In this document: one piece after another, positions 43,603-55,830 of the stretch
Position numbering within the stretch: position 1 is the first letter of the stretch
How the letters are laid out: every line of letters begins with the position of its first letter
Source of the DNA: Desarmillaria ectypa
Taxonomy: Eukaryota > Basidiomycota > Agaricomycetes > Agaricales > Physalacriaceae
Assembly (NCBI GenBank): GCA_030407005.1
Contig: JAUDYN010000006.1
Span: 1,612,001-1,676,000, forward strand
Length of the DNA stretch: 64,000 nucleotides
Direction of reading: 5' to 3'
Position numbers and translations under genes: made by a program
Notes under the pieces: model-generated
Told to the model about the DNA's origin: nothing
The model's input: the letters and a program-made list of their open reading frames with translations, nothing else
The model's database searches: none

Positions 43603-46183
43603 GTTTGGGAACTGAAACGGAATGAAGTAATGATTATTCTTGGGGATCCTTTATCAGCCCATTTAGGCTGATACTATTGAAATGCACGCCTCACCTAGAT
43701 ATCTACGTCGGCAGAGAAAGAACTAGGGCGTGGATAATAAGGCTTGTAGGCAATCCTTATAAATACACCCGGGCACACGTTCACAGAACGAGTGAGCCAT
43801 TCGGTCTCTATTCAGCAAGCATATGACCACTAGCATGAGAGTAGGTACCTTCGGTGTTAGTACTACGTACTCTAAGAAGTATGAAGCGCGTACGATGTAG
43901 GCGCAAACGTCCAACGAGTGTCCTCTATACGCTTAGCAAGGGTACGACCCACGAAGACGTCTACATGGCTGGCTCATACCAGTTAGCCGCATAATGTCGA
44001 CAGCAAGAGGGCTAAATGTCTACACCGTGGGTAAAGTTATGGAGACTTCGGGGAATTGGGAAATTTTACCAATCGTAGGGTCTGCCCGTTACCAAGCAAC
44101 TGGATTCTCGAACGCGTCCGTAACCCATAAATACAGGTACATTGATTTATGCCATGCTTTCGGTGCGCGACTCTTGAGACGGGCCATAATTGAAAGGCGT
44201 ATTCGAAGCGGTGCTGAAGGATCCAATCACATAAGGACGAGGCCTGTCCATATGCAAGGACATTGGAGACGAAAACGAGCAATTCATTAGACCTGTAATC
44301 CTGGGTCGTTGAAAAACGATGGGCATGAACAGTACTGGGAGTGCTGATGGTAAGCGACAACAAAACATAGACCACTCAGAGATGATCCCGCCGGAGATAT
44401 ATGAATAATCAGCTGAATAATACGATAGCCAGCAATATGATAGGCCGGTATTTCAAGTAGATAAGGTGTACGCGGAGGCAGAAGGACAAAAGGGGTGATT
44501 GCTACGATTGTGCACAGCCACCACATTGCGGCTTGATTTGTTATTGCCTAGACGTATTGTTGCTCCCGCAGAGGGACAGTGGTTGGTGTGCTGATTGTTT
44601 TTGCTTCTTTATAAATTCGAATCTGATACGTTCTTGTTTTAGTTTAGGCGAGCAATGCCTGAGGCTATCAGCTGTACGGCTGTCCTCAGGTAACTCGCCT
44701 TGTAGTATACCTTGGAATGTATCCAACGGAAATTCTCCCAGATATGTATAGGCTGACATCGATACTCAAACAATGAATGGACTGATGCCCCGAGTCGGCG
44801 CCAGTACGACCTCAATTCAAACTTCTGGTTTGCATGCAGGAGGTAATGATTCGTGGCTGATGTACCAACATAGGTCTTTTACGACTAACGACATCTGGAT
44901 ATCGTGTCCCAGAAAATCAAACCATCATCCATACTTTCGAAGTAAGTGACCTGCCATAAATCGGGAACCGAATCTTTAATCCCTTCTTTTGCAGTTCATA
45001 AGGAGCACCATCACGCCGCGCAATTTTTAAAAGGCGCTTTCTCAGTACCATCGGAAACCTCTTCGTCATTCACTCCGATGTCAAGCTCCCGCGAAAGGTT
45101 TATTGGCACCGTCATCCGCAACTTTTTGCCAGAGATTTGAACCTTGTCCTCGATCCGGGGGGTTGCCACATCTTTGTTGATACACTTACCTTCTAACCGA
45201 GGTTGACCGGAACATGGGTTTGTGGCGTTTTTCATTATGAGCCCAATCTGACGGTTCAATCTTTCTGTAGGAATGCGTCATTCGGTCCTAGCTCCAGCTC
45301 TGCTTCTATCTAACATTTTGAACGAGCTTCGAAAGATTTCCGGGGATGCTGCGGAACCAATGGGTTAATGAATCACTTCAAGGTCGTTGTGGTCGTGTTT
45401 GTCCCTGCTCCTTCACTATGAGTAGCCGGGACAGCCAACCTGAAATACGGCAATGATTCAGCATACAACGGACGTGACATGATACAGAGGAACCTACGAA
45501 TGTTCTGGACCAGGCCCCGCAACACAGATCCAAGGGGAGTGGAAAACGACGAATGACATGCGTAGGCGAAAAATCATCCCGGTTCCAGCCTTGAAGCTTG
45601 AAGCTTGATGTCTAGGAGTGTTCCAGAATCTGCTCTATCGCTGCGCGAGGCTGCCTGTCGAACAGCAGATTATGTGATGCTAAATGATCAAAATCTTTTG
45701 TTTCTTACGAGACCATGGCCAGTGCAAGGATGATCGCGAACTTAAATCTTCAAGTTTCCCGTTTCTCCCGAGACCGGAGAATCACTGTCTATCTTCCCAT
45801 CGTTTCACAGTAAATGCCGGCACGACGTCCTCGTGTGCTTTAGACTCGCGAAAAGCTTCAGCCTGGGTACACATCAAGTTCAGTAGCGATAATCTCCTTT
45901 GCTTGACATGTATAATGCCTAATTCAATAAATATATTCTATTGAATCAAGTTGGCTTAATTTCTCATAGAAACTTGCCTTTGCTCTCTTTTACGCGACGT
46001 TGACATGTATATATTTCCTTGTACAGCTGCAATGGTTTTCCGTGGTGCCGCGGCAAATTTGAAGAGTGGCGGCGTACGGCAAATTAGCAAATTTGTCGGT
46101 TCCGGATCACCATCTCTGATCACATTTTCCCTGTCTACCAAATTCAGCGACAGTGGCGGCCCTTCAGAGCATCTTGTGGTACA
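43603..46183. other. intergenic region with unassigned frames
   Basis: About 2.6 kb. A minus-strand frame at 44287-44526 is hydrophobic (for example TPFVLLPPRTPYLLEIP) and neighbouring minus-strand frames (44037-44375, 44147-44368) overlap it. No splice path keeps a family signature. Other frames (44946-45140, 45684-45944) are short and unsupported. Confidence 0.4.
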
Positions 46184-47893
46184 ATGTCTCGACCAGAGGC
46201 TGCGACCCTTTCTACAGAACTCGCAGTCATCACTGCCCAGCTAGAGCTACTCCGTACCCAAGAAACTGAACTCCAGCAACACATCGACGGACTCCAGGCA
46301 TATAAAGACACCATTTCAGCTAGACGGCGCGCTCTTGAGGTCAAGGAGTTCGAGTTGGAGGCGTCACGACACCCAGTGAACTGGTTACCCATAGAACTGC
46401 TCGTCGACATATTTCTCTTCTTCGTCGAAGACGACAATAGCGCCTTCCTCCTTACTCATGTCTGCCAGAAGTGGCGTGGAGTCGCCCTAACGACACCACG
46501 CCTCTGGACATGCATATCGACGCGCAGTACCCAGTGGAACAGCAACCTCGTCGCGTTGGCACTGGAAAGGTCGTGCGGCTGCTTGCTTGATGTTGCCCTG
46601 GATGATCACATTACGGATCCCTCAGCCATTTCCCTTCATTTGGAAACCTGCAATGGCCACCACAAACGTATTCGTAGTTGCACGATGCACGCTCCAGAAT
46701 TTCTCTCCGTGCAGAAATTAGCAACAACAATGAATCAACTCCCTTGCGTCCATCTTCGGTCTTTGTCGCTCAGCGTCATGACCAAGAACCCAATACCCTT
46801 GGGGACAATTGTCGGGCTATCTTCAGATATCAAGTTCGCCATCCCACTTGTGCACCTGAGCCTAACTAAGGTGCCTCTGACATTTCTCTCCCAGCACCTC
46901 TTAACAAACGTCGTGACTCTAACAATGTCTTATCCTCCGACGGCCCGCCTAATGCTCACAGATCTTACAAGTTTTCTGTCGTTCATGCCCGGATTAGAAG
47001 AACTCGTTCTTCTGAATACGTCTTTCGTGCCACCCCCATCGGTTGTCCAGGTGATCAAGCTACCTTCCCTCCGATGCATCGAATGGAGTTATCCCCGCGA
47101 AGCCCTCATTTTACAACTTTTTAGCGCACTAGAGGTGCCTGCCCTCCAACGCCTCGACCTCTGGATAGATAGCCCCAACCCTAGATATCACACTTCCCAG
47201 CCAACCACCAATGTCTGCATCCTTCCCTCCCTCGAGGAGCTCCTTGTTCAATGCACAGACGAGGATGCCATGGGGTCTGCCCTTCGCAAATTCGCCTTTC
47301 CTGTGCTACGCAAGCTTGAGCTGACCAATGCTGACGAGCGCCTCAGACTCGAAGGAACCCGGTCAGATTTACTCCCTCTACTCCCCCGAATGGAATCCCT
47401 CTTCCGTGACCCGCGGCAGCCGCAGCTCACTCATCTGACGTTGTCGCATTACATGCTTACCCCAAATGCAGAGGCAATGCTCGGGTATGTGCCCGCTCTG
47501 GTGTCGCTCTCGCTCGATGCCTGTACGGGCATCAAAGGTGTATTGGAGAGCTTGATGCGAGAAGCTGTTGGTACCGAAGGAGTGAAGTACTGCTCCAAGT
47601 TGGAGAGGCTGTCATTTTGGTCCTGTCAGGATTTGGAGAAGGGATTCTTGGAAAGATTGGTGAGGGCGAGGAATCTCGCGGGACATGGTACCTGGGGAGA
47701 AGAGCGAAAGATACGACCTTTGCCTGAAGGGAGAAGAATACGACCTCTACCTTCCAAGCGCGTTGGTGGTGTGGCACACATGAAGCCGGCGCTAATCACA
47801 TATCTGAGAGTCGAAGATTGTCCGAATGTGACTGCAGAGGAGATGAGTGCCTTGTCCAGAGAACTGGGTGTCGTTGATGTTGCTTTTAAATAA
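46184..47893 (+). CDS. F-box domain protein with leucine-rich tail
   Basis: A single uninterrupted frame of 569 aa, which is unusual in this intron-rich window but common for Agaricomycete F-box families. An N-terminal coiled coil (about residues 8-60, rich in Leu/Glu/Gln with RTQETELQQH) precedes the F-box at about 65-105. The F-box contains LPIELLVDIF, LLTHVCQKWRGVAL and TPRLW, which binds Skp1 in SCF ubiquitin ligases. The rest consists of irregular Leu-rich repeats with LPSLEELLV and LTHLTLSHY-type units, the expected substrate-binding region. Near residue 520 a short duplication gives RKIRPLPEGRRIRPLP. The target is unknown. Such genes are numerous and fast-evolving in Agaricomycetes. 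Confidence 0.88.
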   Translation: MSRPEAATLSTELAVITAQLELLRTQETELQQHIDGLQAYKDTISARRRALEVKEFELEASRHPVNWLPIELLVDIFLFFVEDDNSAFLLTHVCQKWRGVALTTPRLWTCISTRSTQWNSNLVALALERSCGCLLDVALDDHITDPSAISLHLETCNGHHKRIRSCTMHAPEFLSVQKLATTMNQLPCVHLRSLSLSVMTKNPIPLGTIVGLSSDIKFAIPLVHLSLTKVPLTFLSQHLLTNVVTLTMSYPPTARLMLTDLTSFLSFMPGLEELVLLNTSFVPPPSVVQVIKLPSLRCIEWSYPREALILQLFSALEVPALQRLDLWIDSPNPRYHTSQPTTNVCILPSLEELLVQCTDEDAMGSALRKFAFPVLRKLELTNADERLRLEGTRSDLLPLLPRMESLFRDPRQPQLTHLTLSHYMLTPNAEAMLGYVPALVSLSLDACTGIKGVLESLMREAVGTEGVKYCSKLERLSFWSCQDLEKGFLERLVRARNLAGHGTWGEERKIRPLPEGRRIRPLPSKRVGGVAHMKPALITYLRVEDCPNVTAEEMSALSRELGVVDVAFK

Positions 47894-49496
47894 TTATTTC
47901 TGCATGCTATCACGACTACAGGTAGAACATCCATGTACAAATACGACGAACGGAGGGGCAGCCGACATCGATAAGAAAGATATGCGTATGACGATGAGAG
48001 ACAATTCCACGAAGGAATAAAGCAAAAAAAAAAATAGGCGTGTAAAACGCGGACACCAGTCCCAGAGTAGTCTGAATCGAGTTCCGCAACTGGAAAATCA
48101 GGTTGCGAGCTACGAAGTGCACTGAAGGACGTTCGACTGGCCGATGGCGATGGTCGAACACCCAATCCCCAGCGCATATTTCAAGGTTCTTTCACCTATA
48201 TCCCTCCCCTCTGAAGGATCTTTGGGCGTCTGGAACAGAACGATAGGGAAGACCGTGTTTCTGGTACGCTGCCTCATGCCAATTAGGGCTGGGCCCAGCT
48301 AGAGCCAATCATGGGGGAATAGAATACTCAGACCTTAGCCCGCTCATGAATCTGGACGAACGGAGCGTCCTGTGTGGAATGAGCCTCGTAGCTTTGGTAC
48401 TGGTGGGTTGATGATAAAATGAAAAAAAAATAAAGTTCGAGCTTTGATCGTTTATTACGTAATAGACGGCTATTCCCGAACAAGTCCGGCGGCATTCCGC
48501 GGCAGCTTCCCGCCTACCGTTGTTGTCAACGCGAGCTACTTATGATGCCATTGCCACTATTTATACTGGACGGTGAGCTGCCAGGTATTATTAATACTAA
48601 CATAATGACAAGAAATTAAAGGATACTGCTAGCTTTCTGCAATCGTCTCAGCCTTTCAGCAGAAGAATGGCACAGGCGAGTTTAGAAAGGAAAACCTGAA
48701 TTCCAAAGGCGGAGCTAGGAGACTTCAAGAACGTACATAAATCCGTGACCGCTTACTTCTTGTCTTCACACCACGACTGTCGTCCGCTATGTCGTAAGAA
48801 TCGTCTCACCCCAGATCGTTTTCCCTCCATCAGGCTAGGAAATGTATCGGATCCGGATGTTCGAACTTCGAAGTGAAGGTTCCGTGTTTTTGATCAGGCC
48901 TGGCAACGGTAATGCCACGCCCCTGGCCAAAAACTGGAGGATGGAAGCGGGGACGAAGAGAACGGATATTCCCTGATATACCTGAGGTCACCAGGTGCAT
49001 ATATGTTTACAAATTGGAAAGAAATAACGCTAATGGCTGTCTAGGATCATCTATATATACGTCACGGATACGACTGCCGCGTCGACCCGCGTCGTTATCT
49101 CCGATTGATACTTATCATTTAATAATTGAATCACTTGACACGGCTGACGCGAGCGTCGAACTCTACTACGAGTCCAAAAGAGCCTTCCGGTATCTGGATG
49201 AAAGCAGTTTTCTTTCCTGATACCATTGCGATTCCTGGATCGTAGCTTATGGTTACGTGTAGCCAAGAAAGCTTTTTGAATACCACTCCTGGCGATATCT
49301 ATCAAACGCTGGCGCTGATCTAAAGAACTGGATAATCCGAGCTAGAGCCGTCTTTCCCCGGGAAAACTTCGGAGAAATTAACATTAGCACCTCAAGCTGC
49401 TCCAACGTGACAATAGTATCATTTCCTATATCTCTCAAATACAGAAGATTCAGTGATCATTTCGTTCTTTATCCCCTCTCTGCAGAGGTACTCATT
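47894..49496. other. intergenic region
   Basis: About 1.6 kb. Minus-strand frames at 47626-48177 and 47916-48161 overlap the F-box 3' end and are probably shadows or chance. The region contains the second copy of the dispersed repeat. A plus-strand frame at 48912-49220 has no support. Confidence 0.45.
48230..48405. repeat. diverged dispersed repeat, copy B
   Basis: The partner of 3330-3490, with the same order of short shared blocks (TCTGGTACG, CAGCTAGAGCC, CTCAGACCTTAGCCC, CGTCCTGTGTG and GTAGCTTTG). Sequence just upstream (about 48060-48135) also matches blocks at 2285-2400. It starts about 340 bases after the F-box stop codon, while copy A lies just beyond the 3' end of the Dus gene. Boundaries are approximate. 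Confidence 0.4.
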
Positions 49497-52400
49497 ATGG
49501 CGCCCTCTGACTTCGCCAATGCGAATATTGATGACATCGTTGACCAGCTAACGACCGACGAGGCTATCCTCTTGTTGGCTGGGGTCGGGTTTTGGCATAC
49601 ACATGCCATCGAAAGACTTGGCATCCCTGCTATCAAGGTGTTTGTTACGCCTGTAAATTCCAGCTTACCTTGTTAATCCTTAGTGATAGTGTTCAGACGG
49701 CCCCAACGGTGTCCGCGGAAACCATTTCTTCATGGGTACGCCTGCTAAATGTCTTCCGGTATGTGTCTGTTTCTATACTGACCTGGATATCTACGCTTAC
49801 CTCGACACCCATCACATAGTCCGCTACTGCGTTGGGAGCAACATGGGACACACAGCTCATTGAGACCGTCGGACTGAAGCTCCTCGCTCCTGAATCCAGG
49901 CTAAGAGCATCGTCTCTGCTCCTCGCGCCCACTTGCAATATTCAACGAGTAAGTGTGTCGCTATTTGCAAATAACTTCTCATTTCATCTCAATTAGAACC
50001 CATTGGGAGGAAGAGTATGTTTTCTAAATTATGTACAGGAGGCTTTATTACTCATAAATCCTACCAGAGCTTTGAGAGTTTCTCCGAGGACCCACATCTA
50101 TCGGGTGTGATAGCTTCTGCATACGTTAAAGGACTTCAAGAAGCTGGCATTGGCGCAACCATCAAACATTTCGTGTGTGTATTAGTTTATGCAGTGTGCC
50201 CATTCCACTGAAATTCATTTGACAGTGGAAATGACAAAGAGAATGACAGAATGGCGTACGATAGTATCATGAGTGACAGGGCGCTTCGCGAAATATACTT
50301 GATGCCTTTCATGTTAGCCCTGAAATACGCCAAACCTTGGGTGTTTATGACCGCGTTAGTATTGACCCTAATTAAAGACTTGTTCTACTGATTTTTCCTT
50401 CAGTTACAATCGTGTCAATGGCACGCACATGTCGGAGAATTCTTCAATCATTAAGAACATTCTGCGGGACGAATGGAAGTTCACTGGTATGGTATGTTGT
50501 ACTTCTATCTACATTCCACACCCTGGCTCACCAATTTACATAGATAATGAGCGATTGGTATGGAATCCGGCCGCCGGCACCAATCACCAATTTAATATTT
50601 CCATAGGTTTGGTGTTTATAGCATCGATCACAGTATCAACGCTGGCGTTGACCTCGAAATGCCGGGGACTAACAAATGGCGCACTCCCGACCTAGTCAAC
50701 AGGTCAATCGTATCAAGGAAGATAACTTTGCGCACCGTTAAGGCGCGCGCCAGGAAGGTTCTGGAATTAGTGCAAAGATGCTGCAAAGAAGCGCCTGAGG
50801 TATTCTCCTTCTTGTTTTGATCGCCGTCCATTTACGTCAATCTGCATAAAAGATTCTTGATGGTGACGGTTTAGAAAGAACATTGGAGAGCGACAAAGAT
50901 AAGGAACTCTTGCGACGAGTCGCTGCTGAATCTATTGTTCTGTTGAAGAACGAGGGTGGAATACTTCCGCTGAGACCTCAGGGTCTAAAGAAGGTCGCCA
51001 TCGTCGGGGGTAACGCGAAAGCAATCGTCTTTTCTGGAGGAGGATCAGCTTCGTTGAAGTGTTCTTACTTCATCACACCTTTCGACGGCATTGCTAAGGC
51101 CCTAGGAGATAATGTCGAAGTGACATATGGCGAAGGCGCTCGTGGTAGTTCATCTTAAGTAATGGGATTTGTGGCCAGTTAAACTAATACGTTCCATGAT
51201 TAGGTTACAAAACTCTTCCAACCCTAGACTATGAACTCTTCACTGATAACTGTGAACGGGGATGGGTTGGCACATGGTATAGCCATGAGGACGACGAGAG
51301 CATGACACCTTTGTCTGACCCAATCGAAACTCGGCACATCGATGAGACCAGGATATTCATCAGTATCTCTGCTCCGAAGGGTATTACTCGAAAGTGGACG
51401 ATGAAACTACGAGGGTATCTCAAGCCTCGGACCCGGGATGTTGATTTCGAGTTTGGACTGATGGTCGCAGGAAGGGCGAGGGTATGGATATTTTTCTTTG
51501 AAACAGGCCCGAGTTCATCTTATTCTAGTTGTATGTTGACGGAAACCTGGTTATCGATAATTGGAAGCGCCAGCGAAGAGGACAGAGTTTCTTCGGTTCA
51601 GGGACTGAAGAAGAAACAGGCATCTACCCTCTCAAAGCGAACACCAAACACGAGATCCATGTAGAGTTCTGTAACGTTCGCGGACCAGCCGATGGTGATG
51701 AGGATGAAGCTGTGATGGATAGGCATCCCTCTCCGTTTCTTCTAGTTTGCAAGGTACTGAGTCCCTATACAGTAATCCGGGCGTTTGTCTGGGTGGCGCT
51801 GAAGTTGAAGATCCGGATATGTTGCTGGAAAATGCCGTTCAGCTGGCGAAGGAGGCTGATGTAGCCATAGTTGTTGTTGGCCTGAATGCAGACTGGGAGA
51901 CCGAAGGCCATGATCGTACTACCTTGGCGCTTCCTGGACGCACAAATGAACTTGTCAGCAGGGTCGTCGCTGCTAATCCCAAGACGGTTCTTGTCACTCA
52001 GGCTGTGCACAAATTTTCGTCCGTTTGCTTTGGGGTACTGATACATTCTGTTTAGGGATCTGCAATCACTTTACCATGGGCGGATTCTGTTCCTGCGATT
52101 TTGCACACGTGGTATCTGGGTAACGCGACTGGCGATGCGATTGCCGATGTCATCCTTGGGAAACACAATCCTTCGGGAAAACTGTCCTTGACTTTTCCTA
52201 AAACGGAGGAAGACCTTCCGTCGTACGGGCATTTCCATTCAGAAAACGGAAAGGTATATGCATATATTGTGCTTGATAGCTCCTTGATTACTGACGCTCG
52301 CGAAAATGATCTTTAGGTCAGTTATGCGGAGGACCTCTACGTTGTAAGACACATTTACACCATTTATGCCGATATCTTGCTCATGATGCCTTAGGGTTAC

Positions 52401-52910
52401 AAGCATTTCCAGCACCGTAAGATCAGACCTGCATTTGCATTTGGGTAGGCCTTTTTCGTCCTCAAAGTTAAAAGGGATCCCGGATTGACTGCTACCTGCA
52501 GACACGGTCTTTCCTATACGACATTTTCCCTATCTGGCTTGTCCATTTCAAAGCCACTATACGCAGATGGTGATGTCACTTTTACCGTATCTCTCACCAT
52601 CACGAACACTGGTTCACTCTCTGGAAGCCAAGTGATCCAAGTGTACACCTCCCTTCCGGCCATCTTCGAGCTAACACATCCTTCGCTTCAACTCAGGGCG
52701 TTCGCAAAGGTCCGTGACCTTGCACCAGGAAAGAGCGAGTTGGTGAACATCAAACTGGACAAATATGCTGTTTCTTACTGGGATGACAAGATCAACTCTT
52801 GGGTTGTTGAGAAGGGCAGTTATGGCGTTATGATCGGTCTGAGTAGCGAGGATCTTGGCCTCAGCTCCCAGGTCGTTTTAGAGAAAGGATTTGAGTGGAA
52901 TGGTCTTTGA
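49497..52910 (+). CDS. GH3 beta-glucosidase with PA14 domain, intracellular type
   Basis: GH3 enzymes hydrolyse terminal beta-glucosyl residues by a retaining mechanism. The start [15 protein letters not shown] has no signal peptide, which fits the intracellular clade that uses imported cellobiose. The TIM barrel shows [47 protein letters not shown] and IKHFVGNDKE. The nucleophile region IMSDWFGVYS with Asp is rebuilt by splicing and leads to GVDLEMPG. The second domain has [18 protein letters not shown]14 insert (about [12 protein letters not shown] to [12 protein letters not shown]) follows, then [15 protein letters not shown] and LPWAD. The [12 protein letters not shown] junction leads into a fibronectin-III-like end. 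The intron at 51723-51772 appears to use a weak GC donor (GCATCC). No stops interrupt the spliced frame. Confidence 0.9.
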
Positions 52911-53759
52911 TGTTATGTGTAAATGCTCGGCGGGAAATATAGGTTGAGCACCACCTTCGCATCGGAGCAATTAGTCAGCAGCAGGGCGGCGAGGATGAGT
53001 CGTCCCGATCTATTGCCATAAGGAGAAGAGCCTTTTTCGCTTGCGGCCATAAACTGCGTCGCGACCCTTCGACGCATCTATCCTGCTCAGCATTTAGGCC
53101 GGCCGACTGATTACGGAGAATGGCTTTTAGTGGCATTCTGACCTAGATTACATTCAGTAAGTAAGTATTATGACATTTCGGCCTTTTACCTGGATCATTC
53201 AGGCTCACCAATGCCTCAAGTATAGGTGCAACTCGTTGCAACGGGCGGGGCGCCTGCGCAGGCAGACGTCATTCGTCATTGTTCCTAGTCGTGTCAAGAC
53301 TTGCCAAGCCTTTGAAATTGCTCTTTGCAACTATTTCCTTAGGCATCGTATTTCTGGTGTCCTCCTTGATAGGCGTAAGATCTTGGTGTCTACCACAATA
53401 CTGGAGGGTATCCAAGCTCCCAAAAAGCAGCATGCACTTTCTTACGTGGATATTCTGTCAACATGTCCATCATTTGACTGCGACACATCAGAAAGAAACC
53501 TTCCATCTTTCATTGGAGTCTGGTTGAAGCATTATCAAATTGATGGATTGCACTGCGCAAACTGTGCACACGACCACTCCGAGCTACGACCGATGGCCAC
53601 CATCTTAGAGACTCCAACATTTTCCAGTACAGTTCCTTAAACTTCTCCCTCGCTTCTCATGCCAGTAGGTCCTTACAAACGGTTCCATTTTGCTCCTCGA
53701 CAGTCCTCCACCAGTGAGGATGATGAACTTGTATCCGCTTCCCGTCCTTCGTGAATGAC
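52911..53759. other. intergenic region
   Basis: About 850 bases. A plus-strand frame of 156 codons (53170-53640) is open but has no similarity I recognise and no promoter context. A further long stretch of the same frame lacks family blocks. Confidence 0.4.
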
Positions 53760-55830
53760 ATGGCGTCGTATTCTCCCGAAATCGGACTACGCTCTTCTTC
53801 CCCAGGCGTCACCTTCCGTGGCCTCAAACGGTCCCGTAGACTCCCGGCTATATTATGGTCAATCATCGGATTTCTGTTTATTCTGGGCATGGTCTATGCA
53901 ACACGTCGTTTTTTTACCTATCCTTCACCACCACTCCTTCCGAGTGCAGCCTCTACCAATCACCCAATCACTTTTCTTCCGACCTATATTCTTGGCAGCC
54001 TTCGCCCGACCTTCAATTTTTGGCAATCCAAAAAAAATATCTCCTTCTTCTCTTTGCACGCCCACAAACCGACATAACAGTCCTCATTTTACATCCATAA
54101 ATTCTATCTCCTACGATCAGTTCGTAAGTCACCGTGACGGAAATACAAAGATATTCAGTTTACTTCCTGTGACGCTTATTCCAGTGAATTGCCTGGAAGA
54201 CTATTTTGCCAGGCAGGCCTGCTCTCCTACTGACAGTGCTAATTCCGAGTTTAATTCTCGAGCACCCATAGATATCGTGTGTCATGGGTTAATGGCAGCG
54301 ACCCCCTGCATATTGCAGCCCTGAATGATGCTGAGAATGCCTATGGATATAGTCGCTCGAAACCTAAACTTTACCTGTGCGTGTTCATATCACGTCGATT
54401 CCAGAACCCATCCTATTGGAATGAAAGTGATCATAATGAACTCAGATATTCTATGCGTTCAGCGCTAGCACATTTTCAACACGGCGTCGGCCCGTTTCAC
54501 CTACTCACCTCCGACACTACTGCTTCCAATTCCCCGCTTAGTAGTGAAGTTCAATATGACCAAATCCCTCAGTGGCTTTCGGGCTCGCGATGGACAGATG
54601 GGTCTATCTCCTTGGACATTCAACACCATTCCCAGTTTTTTGTTCCTGGCACATATTCCGGTCCTACATTCAACAGCTTCGCCATAGAGTCGCAGCTCAG
54701 AAGTCTTTGCGGAGTTTCCGAGAACTTCATTTATATGAACGATGACTTTTTTCAATGGAGACGTCGAGACTGAAGATTTCTACACCCCCTTCATTTCGAC
54801 TATGGGATAGGCGTCGACCCGCACAATCCATCTGGCGCGGATCCAGATGGGGAATGGCGGCCCTTGGACTATAGCGGCCATTTACTGTCATAGCGGTTTG
54901 GCTTAAGGCCACTCTTGTACGTCGTCTACAAGCCCATTAATATGCCTATCATGCATGAGACGTCGGTAGGCATGTGGTCGAAGGAGTTTAGCGCTACTAC
55001 GCATCGTCCCTTCCGAGGAATGAACGGACGGCCAATGGAGGCTGACCCAGGTATATTCTTTGCAAAATTTCAAAGAGCGCGTTCGAATGCTGATTCGACA
55101 CTCTAGCTCCCGAGCATGTCCGTGACGGAGACGACGTTCATACTGGGTTTATGTTCATTAATTATCTCGTTGATCGTGTGCGAGAGGCTCTCTTATGGAT
55201 ATGGGTCGTCGGCCGTATTAGCGGAAAGGGAACGCTGTTTGTAAATCAAGAGATTCCCTATTGGCTAGATAGCGATGATTACTGGGACCCAGAATTGCAC
55301 GGCGCGCGAGCATAGGAGGTACTTGGAGGAGTCGCCGGCAATGCCAAGATCGTAGTACGGGTACCCAAAAGAGAAACGCTTGACCACGACCACGACCATG
55401 TCGAAAGTCTGGTGAACAAGCGGAGACCGAAATGCAGAGTTAATACGCCTTTTCGTCTCAGGATGGATGCCTGCTGCAATATACGAAACCCAATACGCCT
55501 GGACACCCACCAAGGCTAGCCTCGAATATGCATTACAAAAATTTTGGGGTGGAGACAGCGGCTCTGTGAAATTTCATAGAATCAGTGTTTTGAGAAAGAC
55601 GGTAGACTTATTGAGAGTGCTAGCGAGTTTTTACTTCACGTGACGTTCGAGAACGTTAACTGTGGAGATTGCAGTAAGTTACTTTGATTCTGAATTCATA
55701 GCCGCATTTTAATGTTTTCCCCAAGTAATCAGAACCTTGATGATTGCTTCAGGGCCTCTCGGTTTGTCTGAATTCCTTCCGTCACCAAACAGGAATGTTC
55801 CACTACACTAACCGCAAACTATGTTGATGA
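53760..55830 (+). pseudogene. Stealth-family (GNPTAB-like) sugar-phosphate transferase pseudogene
   Basis: Intact members are type II membrane enzymes that transfer hexose-1-phosphate. A cytoplasmic tail and membrane anchor (AILWSIIGFLFILGMVYA) are followed by family blocks in order. The first is PIDIV then SWVNGSDPLHI, broken by a frameshift near 54276. Next come NELRYSMRSAL, YMNDDFF then GDVETEDFYTP with one extra T in a T6 run (54747-54752), and VDPHNPSGADPDGEW. LSRFGLRPLLY is interrupted by TAG at 54891-54893. MNYLVDRVREALLWIW-type sequence lies near 55155, and VLGGVAGNAKIVVRV is preceded by TAG at 55313-55315. The last block is ASGPLGLSEFLPSP near 55750. At least four independent lesions show the gene is dead. 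Confidence 0.88.

Noticed and set aside
53170..53640. 156-codon plus-strand frame before the Stealth pseudogene
   Set aside because: No similarity, no introns in an intron-rich genome and no membrane or signal features. Probably chance, though not excluded.
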